Shown one piece after another: positions 35,260 to 46,998 of a stretch of DNA of 64,000 nt. How positions within the stretch are numbered: the stretch's first letter is position 1; each line of letters starts with the position of its first letter. The notes beneath the pieces are model-generated. The model was given only the letters and a program-made list of their open reading frames with translations, was not told where the DNA came from and did not search any database. A program made the translations under genes and the position numbers. The stretch is from Panax quinquefolius (lineage: Eukaryota; Streptophyta; Magnoliopsida; Apiales; Araliaceae): NCBI GenBank assembly GCA_020205615.1, contig CM035167.1, forward strand, positions 61,507,436 through 61,571,435, in the 5' to 3' direction.

Positions 35260-36030
35260 ATGTATCATGATATTCGTCATACATTTTGGTGGAGCAATAT
35301 GAAGAGAGAGATAGCTTTGTTTATCTCAAGTCATCTAACTTGTCAACGAGTTAAAGCGGAGCATCAAGTACCAAAAGGTCCATTGCAACCACTTGAAATT
35401 CCGAATGGAAGTGGGAGCACATTACCATGGATTGATTTCAAGCACGGTCTTCCTAAGGTTTCTCAAGGCATAGATGCGATTTGGGTCATTGTTGATAGAT
35501 TGACCAAGTCCGCTCATTTCTTACCGACACGAGAAACTTATACACTTGAACGTCTTGCTCAGTATGTACATAAACGAGATTGTAAGATCGCATGGTATGC
35601 CGGTATCCATAGTTTTCGATCGAGACCCAAGATTCACTTCACGATTTTGGGTTAGTTTGCAAAAAGCTATGGGCACAGACTTACGATTTAGTTTCTAAGA
35701 TATCATCCTCGACGGGGACGGACATTTGGAGAGGACTATTCAAACTCTTGAAGATCTATTAAGACTCGTGTCCTTGATTTCAAGGGAAGTTGGGACAAGT
35801 TCTTACCATTGGTGGAGTTTTTCCTACAACAATGGTTATTAAGCAAGTATTGGCATGGCTCCATTCAAGAGCGTTGTATGGAAGAAAGTGTCGTTCTCGG
35901 TATCTTTGGGATGAGGTGGGTGAAACAACATTGTTGGGACCGGAGTTGGTGCGTATGATGACTACGAAAAAGATTCAAACTATCCGACAACGTATAAAAA
36001 CCTCACAAAATCGATAAAAGAGTTATCTTG
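35260..36030 (+). pseudogene. int: A2 integrase
   Basis: The zinc-binding part reads TFWWSNMKREIALFIS, SHLTCQRVKAEHQVPKGPLQ (the first Cys of the usual pair is absent). The core follows: [32 protein letters not shown], then a frameshift. Further text (ALYGRKCRSRYLWDEVGETT, LLGPELVRMMTTKKIQTI) belongs to the end of the core. The central DRDPRF-type region and the Glu region lie in disturbed text between 35590 and 35790. It would have integrated the cDNA. Confidence 0.88.
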
Positions 36031-36520
36031 ATCTTCATCGAAAGGACGTGGAATTGATATAGGAGATCATGTGTTGTTAAGAGTTGCTCCATGGAAAGGA
36101 GTTACAAGATTTGAAAAGAGAGGAAAACTCAATCCTCGATTCATCGGTCCATTTTAATCCTCGATCGAGTAGGAAGCGTGGGCCTATAGACTCGCTTTTA
36201 CCGCTTAAGTATGTCTCGTGTTCATAACGTTTTTCATATATCCATGTTACGTAAATATGTGAAATACCCGAACCACATTATTGAGTTAGAACCGGACGAA
36301 ATAGCGGAAGATTTGACGTATGAAGAGGTTCCTGTTCAAATCTTGGATAAGAAGGAACATATTCTACGCTCCAAGGTTATACCTCAAGTCAAAGTTTTAT
36401 GGAGGAACCACGATGTTGAGGAAATGACTTGGGAGTTAGAATCTGAAATGAAATCAAGGTATCCTTACCTCTTCGACATACCAGGTACGTACCCTAATTT
36501 CGAGGGCTTAAATTTCATAA
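36031..36520 (+). pseudogene. A2 integrase tail and chromodomain-like C-terminus
   Basis: Degraded KGVxRFxKRGKLNPRFIGPF-type text near 36090-36160, then open: MSRVHNVFHISMLRKYVKYP, IAEDLTYEEVPVQILDKKEH, SKVIPQVKVLWRNHDVEEMT, WELESEMKSRYPYLFDIP. This is the C-terminal module of Tekay/Del-type chromoviruses, related to chromodomains that read histone marks. The frame runs through the polypurine tract and stops inside the 3' LTR. Confidence 0.85.
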
Positions 36521-36530
36521 GAAGGGAGGT
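36521..36530 (+). other. A2 polypurine tract
   Basis: GAAGGGAGGT immediately before the TGTAAGACCCC start of the 3' LTR; the plus-strand primer site for cDNA synthesis. Confidence 0.8.
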
Positions 36531-37214
36531 TGTAAGACCCCAACTTTTATAAATAAAGATGAATTTTCTATAAATATTATTTTGAATATTATGGAATAAA
36601 TTTGATATAATGTTATAGTTGTGGGTAATATTTATAAATTTTGCAAAGTAAGCAAGTTGTTATAAAATATTCGTTTGGTGGGGAATATTCTTTTTGTGGG
36701 GAATATTCGTGACGACAAATTTCAATCATTGGTGGACCCCACAACGGAAGTATTGTCGTAGTTAGAAAATGATAAAATTATCTTTCTATAAAAATAAAAT
36801 GCAGAGGTGTTACCGTTAAAACCGTTGAACTACCTTGTAGTAGTAAAAAATACAAGAATGTCTGGCGTAGTTATATAGTAGTAGCACGATATTGATTATT
36901 GATGCTTACGTGAGAAGTCACTCACTATTCTTAATTATTGCTACATGATAATTGGCTTTGATCATATCTCTTATATTATTGATTCAATTATTGTCACAAT
37001 TATCATCGTATAATATGTTATAGTATTAAATCAATAATTGAGACGACAAGTTATAAATGATTAATAATTGTTGAAAGATTAAATATGTGTTGATTAAAAA
37101 TAAAATGATTTGTGGTAATATTTATTCAATCCTTGATGTATATAAAGAGTCATTATGAGACGTTTGTGGTAAGTTTGATTATTTTTTATGGGGGCCCATA
37201 TGTCATCATCTAAG

Positions 37215-37460
37215 AGTCTCTTCGTCAATAGTAATTACCTTTGTCGATAGTAATTACCTTTGTGAATAGTAATTACCTTCGTCAATAGTAATTACCTTTC
37301 TGAGCGTCGAACCACTTGTCGTTTCATATTACAAAAAGGCCGAACCACTTGTCGTTTCACATTAAAAGCGATCGAACCACTTGTCATTTCACATTACAGC
37401 GCCTAAACCACTTTTCTTTTCACATCACCAAATCGTCAAGCCACTTGCTTTTTCACATGG
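37215..37460 (+). repeat. Two U3 tandem arrays in A2 3' LTR
   Basis: First, four units of about 20 bp with core GTCAATAGTAATTACCTT (37225-37300). Second, about five units of about 30 bp with core CGAACCACTTGTCGTTTCAC (37305-37460). They end about 20 bp before the TATA box, the usual place of LTR enhancers. Neither array is seen in A1, s1, s3 or A3. Confidence 0.85.
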
Positions 37461-37482
37461 TAGGTGCTAAGCTAGAAATCTT

Positions 37483-37492
37483 CTATAAATAG
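37483..37492 (+). promoter_or_regulatory. TATA box of A2 3' LTR
   Basis: CTATAAATAG followed by AGGCCTAGTGC and a GA-rich tract at 37535-37575. Confidence 0.75.
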
Positions 37493-39087
37493 AGGCCTAG
37501 TGCTTCATTATTTTTCACTTAATTCATTCAAGCTATAGAGAGAAAGTATAGAGAGAATAAGAGAGAAAGAAGAAGAGTATTTTGTTACTACACTATCTGC
37601 AGATATTCAATCTTTTACCAAAAGTAAGGGTGTTATTCTTTCTTATTCATGAAGAGAACAGTTGTTATTCCATTGCTTATTATTACATTGGAATAACTTT
37701 GATGTCTGCTGATTTACCCTATACTTGGTGACATTCTTCTATTATTCGTTGGAACATCCTGTCGTGTGTTTTACAGGACTGGTTAAAATCTTTATTATTA
37801 TTACGTTGGAACATCCATACATGTGTGTTCTACACCGGACCTAGTTAAAATCTTTATTATTATTCATTGGAACATCCCATGCTGTGTGTTTTACGGGACT
37901 GGTTCCATTCTTTATTATTACGTTGGAACATCACATGCATGCGTTTCTGGTGGGAATTCGGGTTCCGTTATTTATTATTCTCATTGAATAACCCGCGGTG
38001 GCGGTCTATCGCATGCATGGTGATTTTTTTGTTATTCCATTCTTTATTATACCCATTGGTTAAAACTTTGACTTCTATACTCCATGAAATTAGTGGAATA
38101 TCCTTGATATTTGCGCTTCATCCAAAGATATCCTTTCATGAAAATATTCTTCTCGGTATTCTTGAATTTTACTCTATAAAGCGAGATATCATGTTGTGAT
38201 TTGGATGTTATTGGTTCCTAGATAAATTAATTCTTGAACTTGTTTTATTGAATTCTTATATCATTGCCATCATCCTCATGTTTATATTATGTTGAAAGTC
38301 ATCTGTGGCCTGTAGTGCATAGATGGACTAGGTATGATTATGACTAGAGACTATTCGGTGTAATCATGACCGTAATGTTACAAATGATGTGGTAAAAATC
38401 CTCAGTGGCCCGTAGTGCATTGATGGACAGTTGTTGGCATGATCATGACCATTAATGAATACACAAATATTCTTGGCCCGTAGTGCATGAATAATTGTGG
38501 TCGTGATACTAAAGAATATCCTTGTCAGTAGTAGTGCGGGGTGATTCGATGATGTGGAATATTTATTAAAGTCGAGTCTCGGCTATAACGATGATGAAAA
38601 ACCTTTTAAATCATAAAAGATAGTAGATTTTATTTTCTACTTGACTCTTTTAATGGATTATCGGTTCATTGTAGTTAAACTTGATGTTCATTATATTTTA
38701 TCGGTTTAACACTATCAGAGGCTAATGATAATTTATTACGCATTATCTTAGTCATAATATTTCTTCTTGAGCTAGTTGAGCTCACCCTTTCTTTCCTTTG
38801 TTCTCTTCGTGAAATGAGAATATAAATTTGGACGAGTCGGGGAGCAGAGTAATGGTCCAGAGGATAGCATTAGTAGTCCTCACTATTACGTGAAATAGTG
38901 TGATAATAATTGTAATGAGGACTCCTTTTGAGTGTGTATGATCTCTAGTAGACAATATTTGTATTCAAACTCACAGTTTATGTCGTATTGTACACGACTG
39001 TTATATTAGTAAGTTGTATTTAAATTCTGTACCATGTATCTGACTACCCAAGATGGGTGATGTATACCTAATTTTGGGGGCGTCACA

Positions 39088-39230
39088 ACTCGACATTCAC
39101 GAGTACATAAGTTGTAATCACGTAAGCACATAAGTGTTTTATTACTTCTTCCTTAACAACTCGATAAGAGTTTATCATCAATATCTTTTCAAAGGTTACT
39201 TCCTAAGGCTTTTCCCCACCTAAGGTTCAT
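39088..39230 (-). other. Leader fragment of family B element
   Basis: 143 bp of noncoding sequence between the A2 3' LTR and the C2 insertion. It ends in TTCAT, the C2 target site, which resumes at 50741 as TTCATAACCTAAAG next to the B primer site. It is therefore the untranslated leader of the family B element, split by C2. Confidence 0.7.
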
Positions 39231-39338
39231 TGTGACGCCCCCAAATCCGGGTATCTTCCAACCCGACAGATGGTGCTACACGGTGCTACAGTTCACATGA
39301 ACATTCAATTGAAATGCCTCAAAAGAACGAATATATCT

Positions 39339-39370
<32 letters not shown>

Positions 39371-42186
39371 GAATATTTACATTCCCCAGGTTCTTTACAA
39401 CCAATACATTGTCTTTTTCATAATATCAATATTATTCCTTACAAAACATATACTATTACATATGTAATCTACGGGTTTGCCTTCACCTTCATTTTATCCT
39501 TACCAGATCCATTGGTCCGTTCGGTCTTAGCTGCATTCATATGGTTCAAGCAAGAATGAGCCTAACTAGCTCAGCAAGTACAATAATTCTAGGAAAATAA
39601 CATGCTTGAAACATAGGAATCGTATATCTTCAATAACTGAACAATACTTACGAAGTACTATCGATAATTCAAAATAGCACTTCTTTTCATTCAAAACGTT
39701 TTACAACAAAAATATTCAGTAAAACATCTATTCCCGTTCAAGACTGTAAGCATTTCATAAGTACTTTGAAAAGGACATCTTGGCACGAAGTCCGTAAGTG
39801 CGACATAGCTTACGAGCACGTCTAGGTGATCAGCCTATAGTACTCTATGTTGATCAACACTACATTCATTAAACGTGTATACGTTTAAGTTGTGGCAACC
39901 TCACGTTCTTGTCGTTTGACGACAAAACAATTTGAGCATACTCAGTCTACTTTTGAAAACCACAACGATATTAGTTTGGTAAATCCTTATCAACATTTGA
40001 TAGAATAACATAGCATACGTCCAGCCGAAAGGATTGGCTTTGACTTCATCAGATACTAACTCATGCGAAGAATACATGAATCACAAAGACTTGTCCAGAT
40101 CGAACTGGAACAAGGGTTAGAGTACTTGCCTTTAGCGTCTGCTTATAGATATAACATGTGCACTTTACGTCTTTAAGGTCTTTACATTAGATAATAATAT
40201 CACATAGCACATTAGTTCATGAATGATTATACATGGTTCCTAAAGAATCTTACCCTTCTTCTCAATCTAAATACGTACTAGATTTGTTATTATAGGTTCT
40301 GGCTTTCCATTACGCCATTCTTACGTTCATAAGTAATTGACTTAACCTTAACCCTAAGTGTGCATACTTAAGGTTTAATATAACTTAACAATGTTTCTTT
40401 AAGATCCTCATTTAATAGCTTATCAAATACTCTTCATGCTTAACATGTAAACCTTTCTTCATTATCTAGGTTATGAAGCTGGAGCAACAGCGCCGACTAT
40501 TGCACTTGGTGCCGTGCTGCGACGCCACCACTTATTACTCAAAAACCGGACTGGTATTGCTGCCCGATTCTCTGTGTTATATGTCATCTTTCATGGCATG
40601 AGTTTGCAGAGGCGGGAGCGACCATTTTGGCAATGGCGTGGGCTTATTGGCCTCATTTTGGAGTCATGGCCTTGACTCGTGCACCGAAAACTTGAACAAT
40701 TTTGAAACTTTTGTGAAACTCTTGGACTCGTAACTTCTTCGTTATAAGTCCGAATTGGCTCGTTCACGAGCCTACGGGTCACAAATTAAGTACTTTATGC
40801 GTTTACGCAAGAATTTTATCTATTTTACTTCGTTTGCTAAAATTTCACCTATTAGTCCATTTTAACAAAAATGGTAAACGTTCGCGAACGTTCAACGCTC
40901 GTTTCTTCGTTCTAAGTCAGAATTCGGCCATTTTTGAGTCCGCAACTCTATAATGCCAAATATGACTTGTTTCCATCGAAAACCAACGTTTACGACTTCA
41001 AACACAAAATACGACTTCTATTCCGAGAATTTCACGAATTCGACGATTATAAATCAATCGTAAATTAAAAATGAAACTTCATTACTAATCATTCTAGATG
41101 GATTTTAATCAACATATAGACATTTCAAGTTACTTATTACACAAACTTATTATCAAAATAGGTTTTGACATATTCAACTTATTCGGCTTAAGTTCATTCA
41201 TCAATGACTTATTACATGTTATCATCAAACCATCCCACTTCTCTATCAAACCTATCATAGAAGAGATAAAGATAATAGATATGAGTCTTACCCTTGAAGA
41301 CTATTACTTCATTTCACTTTGGAAAATCTAGCAAAAGTTGAAATGGCTTATAATTGCTTAAGTGGCTTATTCTCTCTACCAAGTAAGTTGTTTATCTTGA
41401 CAGGAGTTGGATGAAAATTAAACAACCAACTTATGAAGTAAAGCTTGGTATTTATAGGCAACTCAAAGTGAGGGCACTATGGACATTTACGCCATCCCAC
41501 CTCTTTAGTTAACCTCCTCAACTTCCACCTCCTTACTATTCATAACCTAGCAACCAAGTAACTTGCTAGTCACAACACTTGCTCATCACATAATTTGTTT
41601 GCCCATCAAGTCTACCCATGGGTTGCACTATGTATCATTGCTTTACCCATTGGATCATCCTTTGGGCTTAGGTTTGACTAATGAATCTAGCTAATTCCTT
41701 GTTGGGCTTCATTAACTAAATACTTGGGCTTGATAATAAATCCCACATAGGTTTACATCTTATTCATATTGGACTTGATCTTATACAATATCCACCATTC
41801 CATTTCATTAGATTTTAATACATACATTCATAATTTAAGTCCGCATGCAAAATATTGCGTTTTCCATACTTAGATTATTATTACATAATTTATCTCACCT
41901 TGAATTTCTAACGTTACGTATTTCTCGGAAGTTCAAAAATAATTCCCGAGCGATAAACGCTGAATAGTGTTTTTCGTAAACTTTCTCAGAAAATATTTAT
42001 TTTCGTCTTGGAAATTCAAACACTTTAATTCATTCACGTGATTCAAATACTACGATATTCCGGTGTTTCTAGGTTATTGGACGACATACATCTTATTAAC
42101 ACATATAATAACAAATAATATTATTTTATTCATTATTTAATTCTTTCAAGTATTTTACAAAGGATCCGAATTTCTCGGTCATTACA
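39231..42186 (-). repeat. C2 3' LTR
   Basis: From TGTGACGCCCCC at 39231 to TCATTACA at 42186 as written on the plus strand. TATA box at 41449-41457 and GC-rich block at about 40484-40700. The polypurine tract lies just beyond the right end. The conserved U5 module GAGCCTAACTAGCTCAGCAA is at about 39557-39577. Confidence 0.95.
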
Positions 42187-42200
42187 TTTTTCCCCCTTAT
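42187..42200 (-). other. C2 polypurine tract
   Basis: Minus strand ATAAGGGGGAAAAA directly before the 3' LTR start TGTAATGACCGAG. Confidence 0.85.
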
Positions 42201-42669
42201 AAAGATTATGTCCCCAGAATCTCGCCCTACATTACTCAAACAAAAGAGGATAATTCTTCTTTATTTTCTCTTCCAATTTCTACGTTGCTTCCTCTACATC
42301 GTGATTCTTCCATAACACCTTTACTGACGATATTACCTTGTTTCGCAGAACTTGCTCTTTTCTATCGATGATTTGAATCGGCATTTCTTCATATATTAAA
42401 TCCTTCTCGATTTGAATAGGCTCAAATTCTATCATGTGCTCATAATCCGGTTTGTAAGGACGTAACACTGAAACGTGAAATATATTATGTATTCGTTCTA
42501 GGTCTGGAGGTAACGCTACCATATAAGCTACCTCACCTACCCGTTCTAATACCTCAAAAGGTCCTATAAACCTTGGGCGTAGTTTTCCCTTCTTTCCAAA
42601 GCGTATCTTTCCTTTCCAGGGAGATACCTTTAGAAACACAGACAAGCCTACCTCAAATTCCCTATTCTC
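42201..42669 (-). pseudogene. C2 integrase tail and chromodomain-like C-terminus
   Basis: From 42645 leftward: FLKVSPWKGKIRFGKKGKLR, PRFIGPFEVLERVGEVAYMV, ERIHNIFHVSVLRPYKPDYE, then YEEMPIQIIDRKEQVLRNKV, SVKVLWKNHDVEEAT, a TAG where relatives have Trp, and KLEEKIKKNYPLLF. A TGA separates it from integrase at about 42670. Matches the A2 tail block for block. Confidence 0.88.
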
Positions 42670-43638
42670 TCAATGTAAGTCTGCGTATTTCTTTTGTCTG
42701 TCTTGAGCTGTTACAAGACGCATTCGAATCAACTTCACCACTTCCGCTGTTTGCCGCACTAATTCGGATCCTAGCATTCGGCGTTCCCCCACTTCATCCC
42801 AATACAATGGTGTTCTACATTTTCTTCCATACAAAGCTTCATACGGCGGCATACCTATGCTTGCATGATAACTGTTGTTATACGTAAATTCTACTAATGG
42901 TAGATAATCATCCCAACTACCCTTGAAATCCATGACGCAAGATCTCAACATATCTTCTAACGTTTGAATTATCCTCTCGCTCCGTCCATCGGTTTGCGGA
43001 TGATATGCCGTACTCAACTTCAATTGCGTCCCCAACTGCTCTTGAAGACTTCTCCAAAAGTTCAATGTGAATCGTGGGTCACGATCTGTCACTATCGAAA
43101 CAGGTGCTCCATGTCTGGAAATAATTTCCTTAACATAGAGTGTAGCTAACTGATCTATGTTATACTTAACTCGAATTGGAAAAAAGTGAGCCGACTTCGT
43201 CAACCGGTCCACCATTACCCAAATCGCATCATATCCCTTCTGAGTCGTCGGAAGTCCCACCACAAAGTTCATCGTGATATTCTCCCACTTCCACTCCGGA
43301 ATCTCCAATTACTATAACAAAACACTCGGTTGTTGATGTTCGGCTTTAACTCTTTGACAAGTCAAGCACCTACTCACATACTCGGCTATTTCTCTCTTCA
43401 TGTTCGGCCACCAAAAACTCAGTCGAAGGTCTTGATACATCTTAGTGCTACCAGGATGAATCGAGTACCTCGAACTATGAGCCTCCTGTAAAACTTGCTC
43501 CTTTAATTCCGTCTCATTTGGAACCCAAATCCTTCCCTCGAATCTTAATAATCCCTCATTATCAAGACTAAAATTAATATCTTTTTCATTGGTCAACCGC
43601 TTCTTCATCTGGTCACACTCATCGGTTTTGAGTTGCAC
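42670..43638 (-). pseudogene. int: C2 integrase, first catalytic Asp changed
   Basis: The zinc-binding part (SSRYSIHPGSTKMYQDLRLS, FWWPNMKREIAEYVSRCLTC) is open to about 43312, then two adjacent stops where relatives have Gln-Pro. The core is open from 43308: TMNFVVGLP has Asn where the first catalytic Asp should be (codon 43267-43269), TDRDPRF keeps the second Asp, and DGRSERIIQTLEDMLR keeps the Glu. The Asp-to-Asn change alone would block integration. Confidence 0.92.
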
Positions 43639-43689
43639 CTCCTTAACTCTCTCTACGATAGTAGACTGAATCTCTGTCGCAAACAGTCT

Positions 43690-44150
43690 CTAATCTGCCT
43701 CAATTGGAAACTTCACCTCTAACTCCATCCTAGCCATCTCCGTTAATAACTCAGTTTGAGCTGTTAACATAGACAACTTCTCCCGACCCTTTCTACTCAA
43801 GGCATCGACCACTACATTGACTTTTCCAGGGTGATACAGGATTTCACAGTCGTAATCCTTTATCAACTCCAGCCACCTCCTCTGTCTCATATTCAACTCC
43901 TTCTATGTGAAGATATATTTTAGACTCTTATGGTCCGTGTATATCTCACACTTTTCCCCATAAAGATAATGTTGCCAAATCTTTAAAGCAAACACCACCG
44001 CGGCCAGTTCCAGATCATGAGTAGGGTAAACTTTCTCATAATCCTTCAACTGCCTAGATGCATACGTAATGACCTTGTCATGCTGCATGAGCACGCATCC
44101 CAGTCCTTTATGTGAAGCATCGCTATTTACTACGAAATTTCATGTGTCAT
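43690..44150 (-). pseudogene. rnh: C2 RNase H
   Basis: Reads [72 protein letters not shown], a TAG, then [20 protein letters not shown] and [22 protein letters not shown] lies at about 44140 between RT and RNase H. The TAG in FT-stop-KEL is at a position that is Gln in A1 and A2. Confidence 0.9.
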
Positions 44151-45080
44151 CGGGCAATGACAACACAGGCGCTTCACTCAACTTCTTCTTCAGTTCTTGA
44201 AAACTATCTTCGCATTTCTTAGTCCATACGTACTTCACCGTCTTCCTCGTCAAGTTAGTCAACGGAGTAGCTATCTTTGAAAAATCCTGAATGAACCTCT
44301 GATAGTAACCCGCTAACCCTAGGAAACTCCACATCTCAGTTGGCGTTTTCGGTTGTTCCCAATTCATCACGGCTTCCACCTTCGCTGGATCTACTGAAAT
44401 CCCCACATAGTCAATGACATGACCTAAAAACTGTACCCTCTCTAACCAAAATTCACACTTAGTGAACTTCGCATATAACTTCTCCTTCCTTAATGTCTCC
44501 AACACTATTCTTAGGTGTTCAACATGATCTTCTAGCATCTTAGAGTAGACTAGAATATCATAAATAAACACCACCATGAACTTGTCCAAATATTATTTGA
44601 ACACTCTGTTCATCATATCCATAAATGCAGCAGATGCATTAGTCAACCCAAATGACATCACCAGAAACTCGTAATGACCATAACAAGCTCTGAATGTTGT
44701 CTTTGGCACGTCTTCATTTCTAACCTTCAGGTGATGATACCCCGTCCTTAAATCTATTTTAGAAAAATATTTTTCCCTTTTCAACTGATCAAAAAGATGA
44801 TCGATCCTGGGCAATGGATACTTATTCTTTATCATTAACTTGTTCAACTCTCGGTAGTCGATACAAAGTCTTAACGATCCGTCCTTCTTCTTGACAAACA
44901 GTACCGGTGCTCCCCACGGCGAAACATTCGGTTGAATGTACTTCATGTCCAATAATTCCTGCAACTGCACCATTAACTCCTTCATCTCCACTGGTGCCAT
45001 ACGATACGGTGCCCTGGAAACTGGTGCCGCTCCTGGCACAATATCTATTACGAACTCCGTCTCCCTATCCGGCGGAAGAC
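44151..45080 (-). pseudogene. rt: C2 reverse transcriptase, FIDD changed to FIYD
   Basis: Open in two long pieces: [80 protein letters not shown], then TAA, then the catalytic block. The polymerase motif reads FIYDILVYS: the first catalytic Asp is Tyr (codon 44560-44562). [16 protein letters not shown] and [20 protein letters not shown] follow. Inactive even if translated. Confidence 0.93.
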
Positions 45081-45600
45081 CCGATAACTCACTTGGAAAT
45101 ACATCCATGAACTCACTCACTATAGGTATTTGTTCCATGGTCGCTCCCACTCTCTGGGTATCAACCACATGACACAAATAGCCTATGCACCCCTTCCTCA
45201 ATAATTTCCTAGTTTGTGTCATGGTAAGACAACACGAACGTCCCAGCGATTTATACCCGTAAAATATTACATGAGATTGTTTTAATGTTTTAATATTTAT
45301 GCATTTCTTTTGACAATCTATAATTGCCTCGTGATTAATCAACCAATCCATTTCGAGGATTACGTCGAGTTCTCCTAACTTTATCGGTATCAGATCTACC
45401 GATAATTTACAACCTCGAATGTACCTTAATGTTTAAAGGTATAGGCAACTTTTCGGGAAGTAATCATAATCGTCTAGCAAAATCACATGCGATAAACGAA
45501 CAAGTAGCACCCGAGTCAAACAACACGTATGCATTTAAGTCGTTGATCAGAATAATACATGTGACTATGTCCCCCGAGGCCATTGCGTCTTGGATGGTCA
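45081..45600 (-). pseudogene. pro: C2 aspartic protease
   Basis: Active site YVLFDSGATCSFIACDFARR (about 45470-45530) is intact. A frameshift near 45450 separates it from [20 protein letters not shown], then [20 protein letters not shown]. The linker to RT reads [16 protein letters not shown]. Confidence 0.88.
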
Positions 45601-46727
45601 TATTAAAGGTACGGGCCAACGGCCTACCCGGCTGCACTGGACCCCCAATAGTTAACTTACCACTATTGGTACCCATATTCCCGTATGTCCCCTTCTTTGG
45701 GAAGTTCTTTGCCATGTGGTCTGTTGATCCACATAAAAAGCATCCATGATTCTTCTTCGAACTTGGACAGTTTGGCGCAATATGCCCCTCCTGACCGCAA
45801 CACACGGCCTTACCTTTGAGACAGACTCCTAAATGAGTCCTCCCGCAGGTCTTGCAGGCCTCCATCCTCCTTTTAGGGTCCCTTTGTTTCACTCTGGTAT
45901 TCCCAGAGCTAACTATCTTCCTCTTATAACCCTCGCCACTCCCGCTGACACCTTTAACTTTTATTCCCCCATCCACCTTCCTCGTAATCTTCTTGGCCTT
46001 GTGGAATTGGCTCAACGCCTCGCTACCACCTTCGGCAATTATTGCCTTCTCTAAAATAATTCCAAAAGAAGTACTTTGGAACACAGAGATACGATTATAG
46101 AGCCAGGGTTTCAAGCCCTGCTCGAACCGTCAAGCTTTCCTCACCTCGGTATCTACTTTGTTTGGAGAGAACCTTGCCAGTTCATTAAACTTGGCGGCGT
46201 ATTGGGGAAGCGTCATGTCACCTTGCTTCAACTCCAAAAACCGCATCTCCATCCTTCCCTGCATGCTCGTGGGAAAATAGTTCTCGTAAAATATTTCCTT
46301 GAACCTCACCCACGTTATCCCATCTATTCCGGCCCTTGCCTGATTGGCCTCCCACCAAAAGTTGGCCTCTCCCTTCATCATGTAGGTTGCAAAGGCAACC
46401 TTTTTGGCCTCGTCGACATTTACTATCACAAATGCCTTCTCGATCTCCTTCCTTCACCACGTTTGAGCCGATAGGGTCCGTAGTTCCTTTGAACTCCGGC
46501 GGACCCACACTCTTAAAGTCCTTGAATGTAGTAGCTCGTACTACACCAGGATTTACGGGGATATTAGCCCCAGTTTGATTAAACGTTGTGGTTAAAATGT
46601 TCCAAAATTCTTGCATGGGGTTAACTAGACCTCTCTCCAGTTGATTTGTGTTTGCACCTTGGTTACGTGGTACTCTTCTTGGCGAAATTTTGCTGTTACA
46701 ATAAACACATACTTCTTTATTATTCAT
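45601..46727 (-). pseudogene. gag: C2 gag
   Basis: Reads SPRRVPRNQGANTNQ, FKDFKSVGPPEFKGTTDPI, a frameshift near 46440, AFATYMMKGEANFWWEANQA, FKEIFYENYFPTSMQGRME, FLELKQGDMTLPQYAAKFNE, a TGA at about 46130 (Trp in relatives, inferred), then FEQGLKPWLYNRI. Three zinc-knuckle-like motifs: CKTCGRTHLGVC, a shortened VCCGQEGHIAPNC with a residue missing, and CFLCGSTDHMAKNF with the last Cys lost. The expected ATG before PPRRV-type text is ATT here. Confidence 0.88.
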
Positions 46728-46998
46728 TTACTGCCAGTTAGTTATTATTCAATGTTAAACAATAACTTAAACATTTGTTACTCAACATTTTTTGAAATAG
46801 AAAACTTATATTAATTCATTGTAGTATAATACTACATTGGTTACATAACTCAGCCTAAGCCGAATACATTACTTTCCCACCATTGCTTTCCAAAAATTGG
46901 GATTTACAAAAGACTACCCTTGATTATACAAAAGAGGGTTTTACGTCACTACTAGATACAAAATATGTACATATCTAACTACTCTAGCCACTACTAGA
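46728..46998 (-). other. Spacer between C2 accessory ORF and gag
   Basis: About 270 bp AT-rich noncoding sequence. On the minus strand it ends TTTATTGTAACAG just before the gag text, which resembles a 3' splice site, but I see no equally clear donor. Confidence 0.45.

Larger units (their letters stand above)
31022..39087 (+). mobile_element. Gypsy family A copy 2 (A2), 5'-truncated
   Basis: A 671-bp remnant of the 5' LTR, degenerate primer site, gag, protease, RT, RNase H, integrase, C-terminal tail, polypurine tract and a full 3' LTR. It is the only family A copy here with all pol domains in order. The coding text is shredded by small indels, many at CTG/CAG sites (see findings). The 3' LTR ends at 39087 next to ACTCG; no matching 5' flank survives. 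Confidence 0.9.
36531..39087 (+). repeat. A2 3' LTR
   Basis: TGTAAGACCCC at 36531 to GGGGGCGTCACA at 39087, 2557 bp. U3 carries two tandem arrays (37215-37460) directly before the TATA box at 37483-37492, and GGAATAACC-type repeats follow at about 37655-38060. The GGCCCGTAGTGCA repeats and the conserved CTAGTTGAGCTCACCC module (near 38771-38787) are present. Confidence 0.93.

Noticed and set aside
37215..37460. Spaced repeats that might be read as a CRISPR array
   Set aside because: Units are contiguous and degenerate, without unique spacers, in an LTR of a plant element.
41098..41331. A 77-codon ORF (MDFNQHIDISSYLLHKL...) present almost identically at 49652-49885
   Set aside because: It lies antisense inside both LTRs of C2. 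The duplication is explained by the LTR pair, not by selection on a protein.
46728..46760. Splice acceptor TTTATTGTAACAG before C2 gag
   Set aside because: No matching donor at a suitable place could be identified, so an intron between accessory ORF and gag is not claimed.
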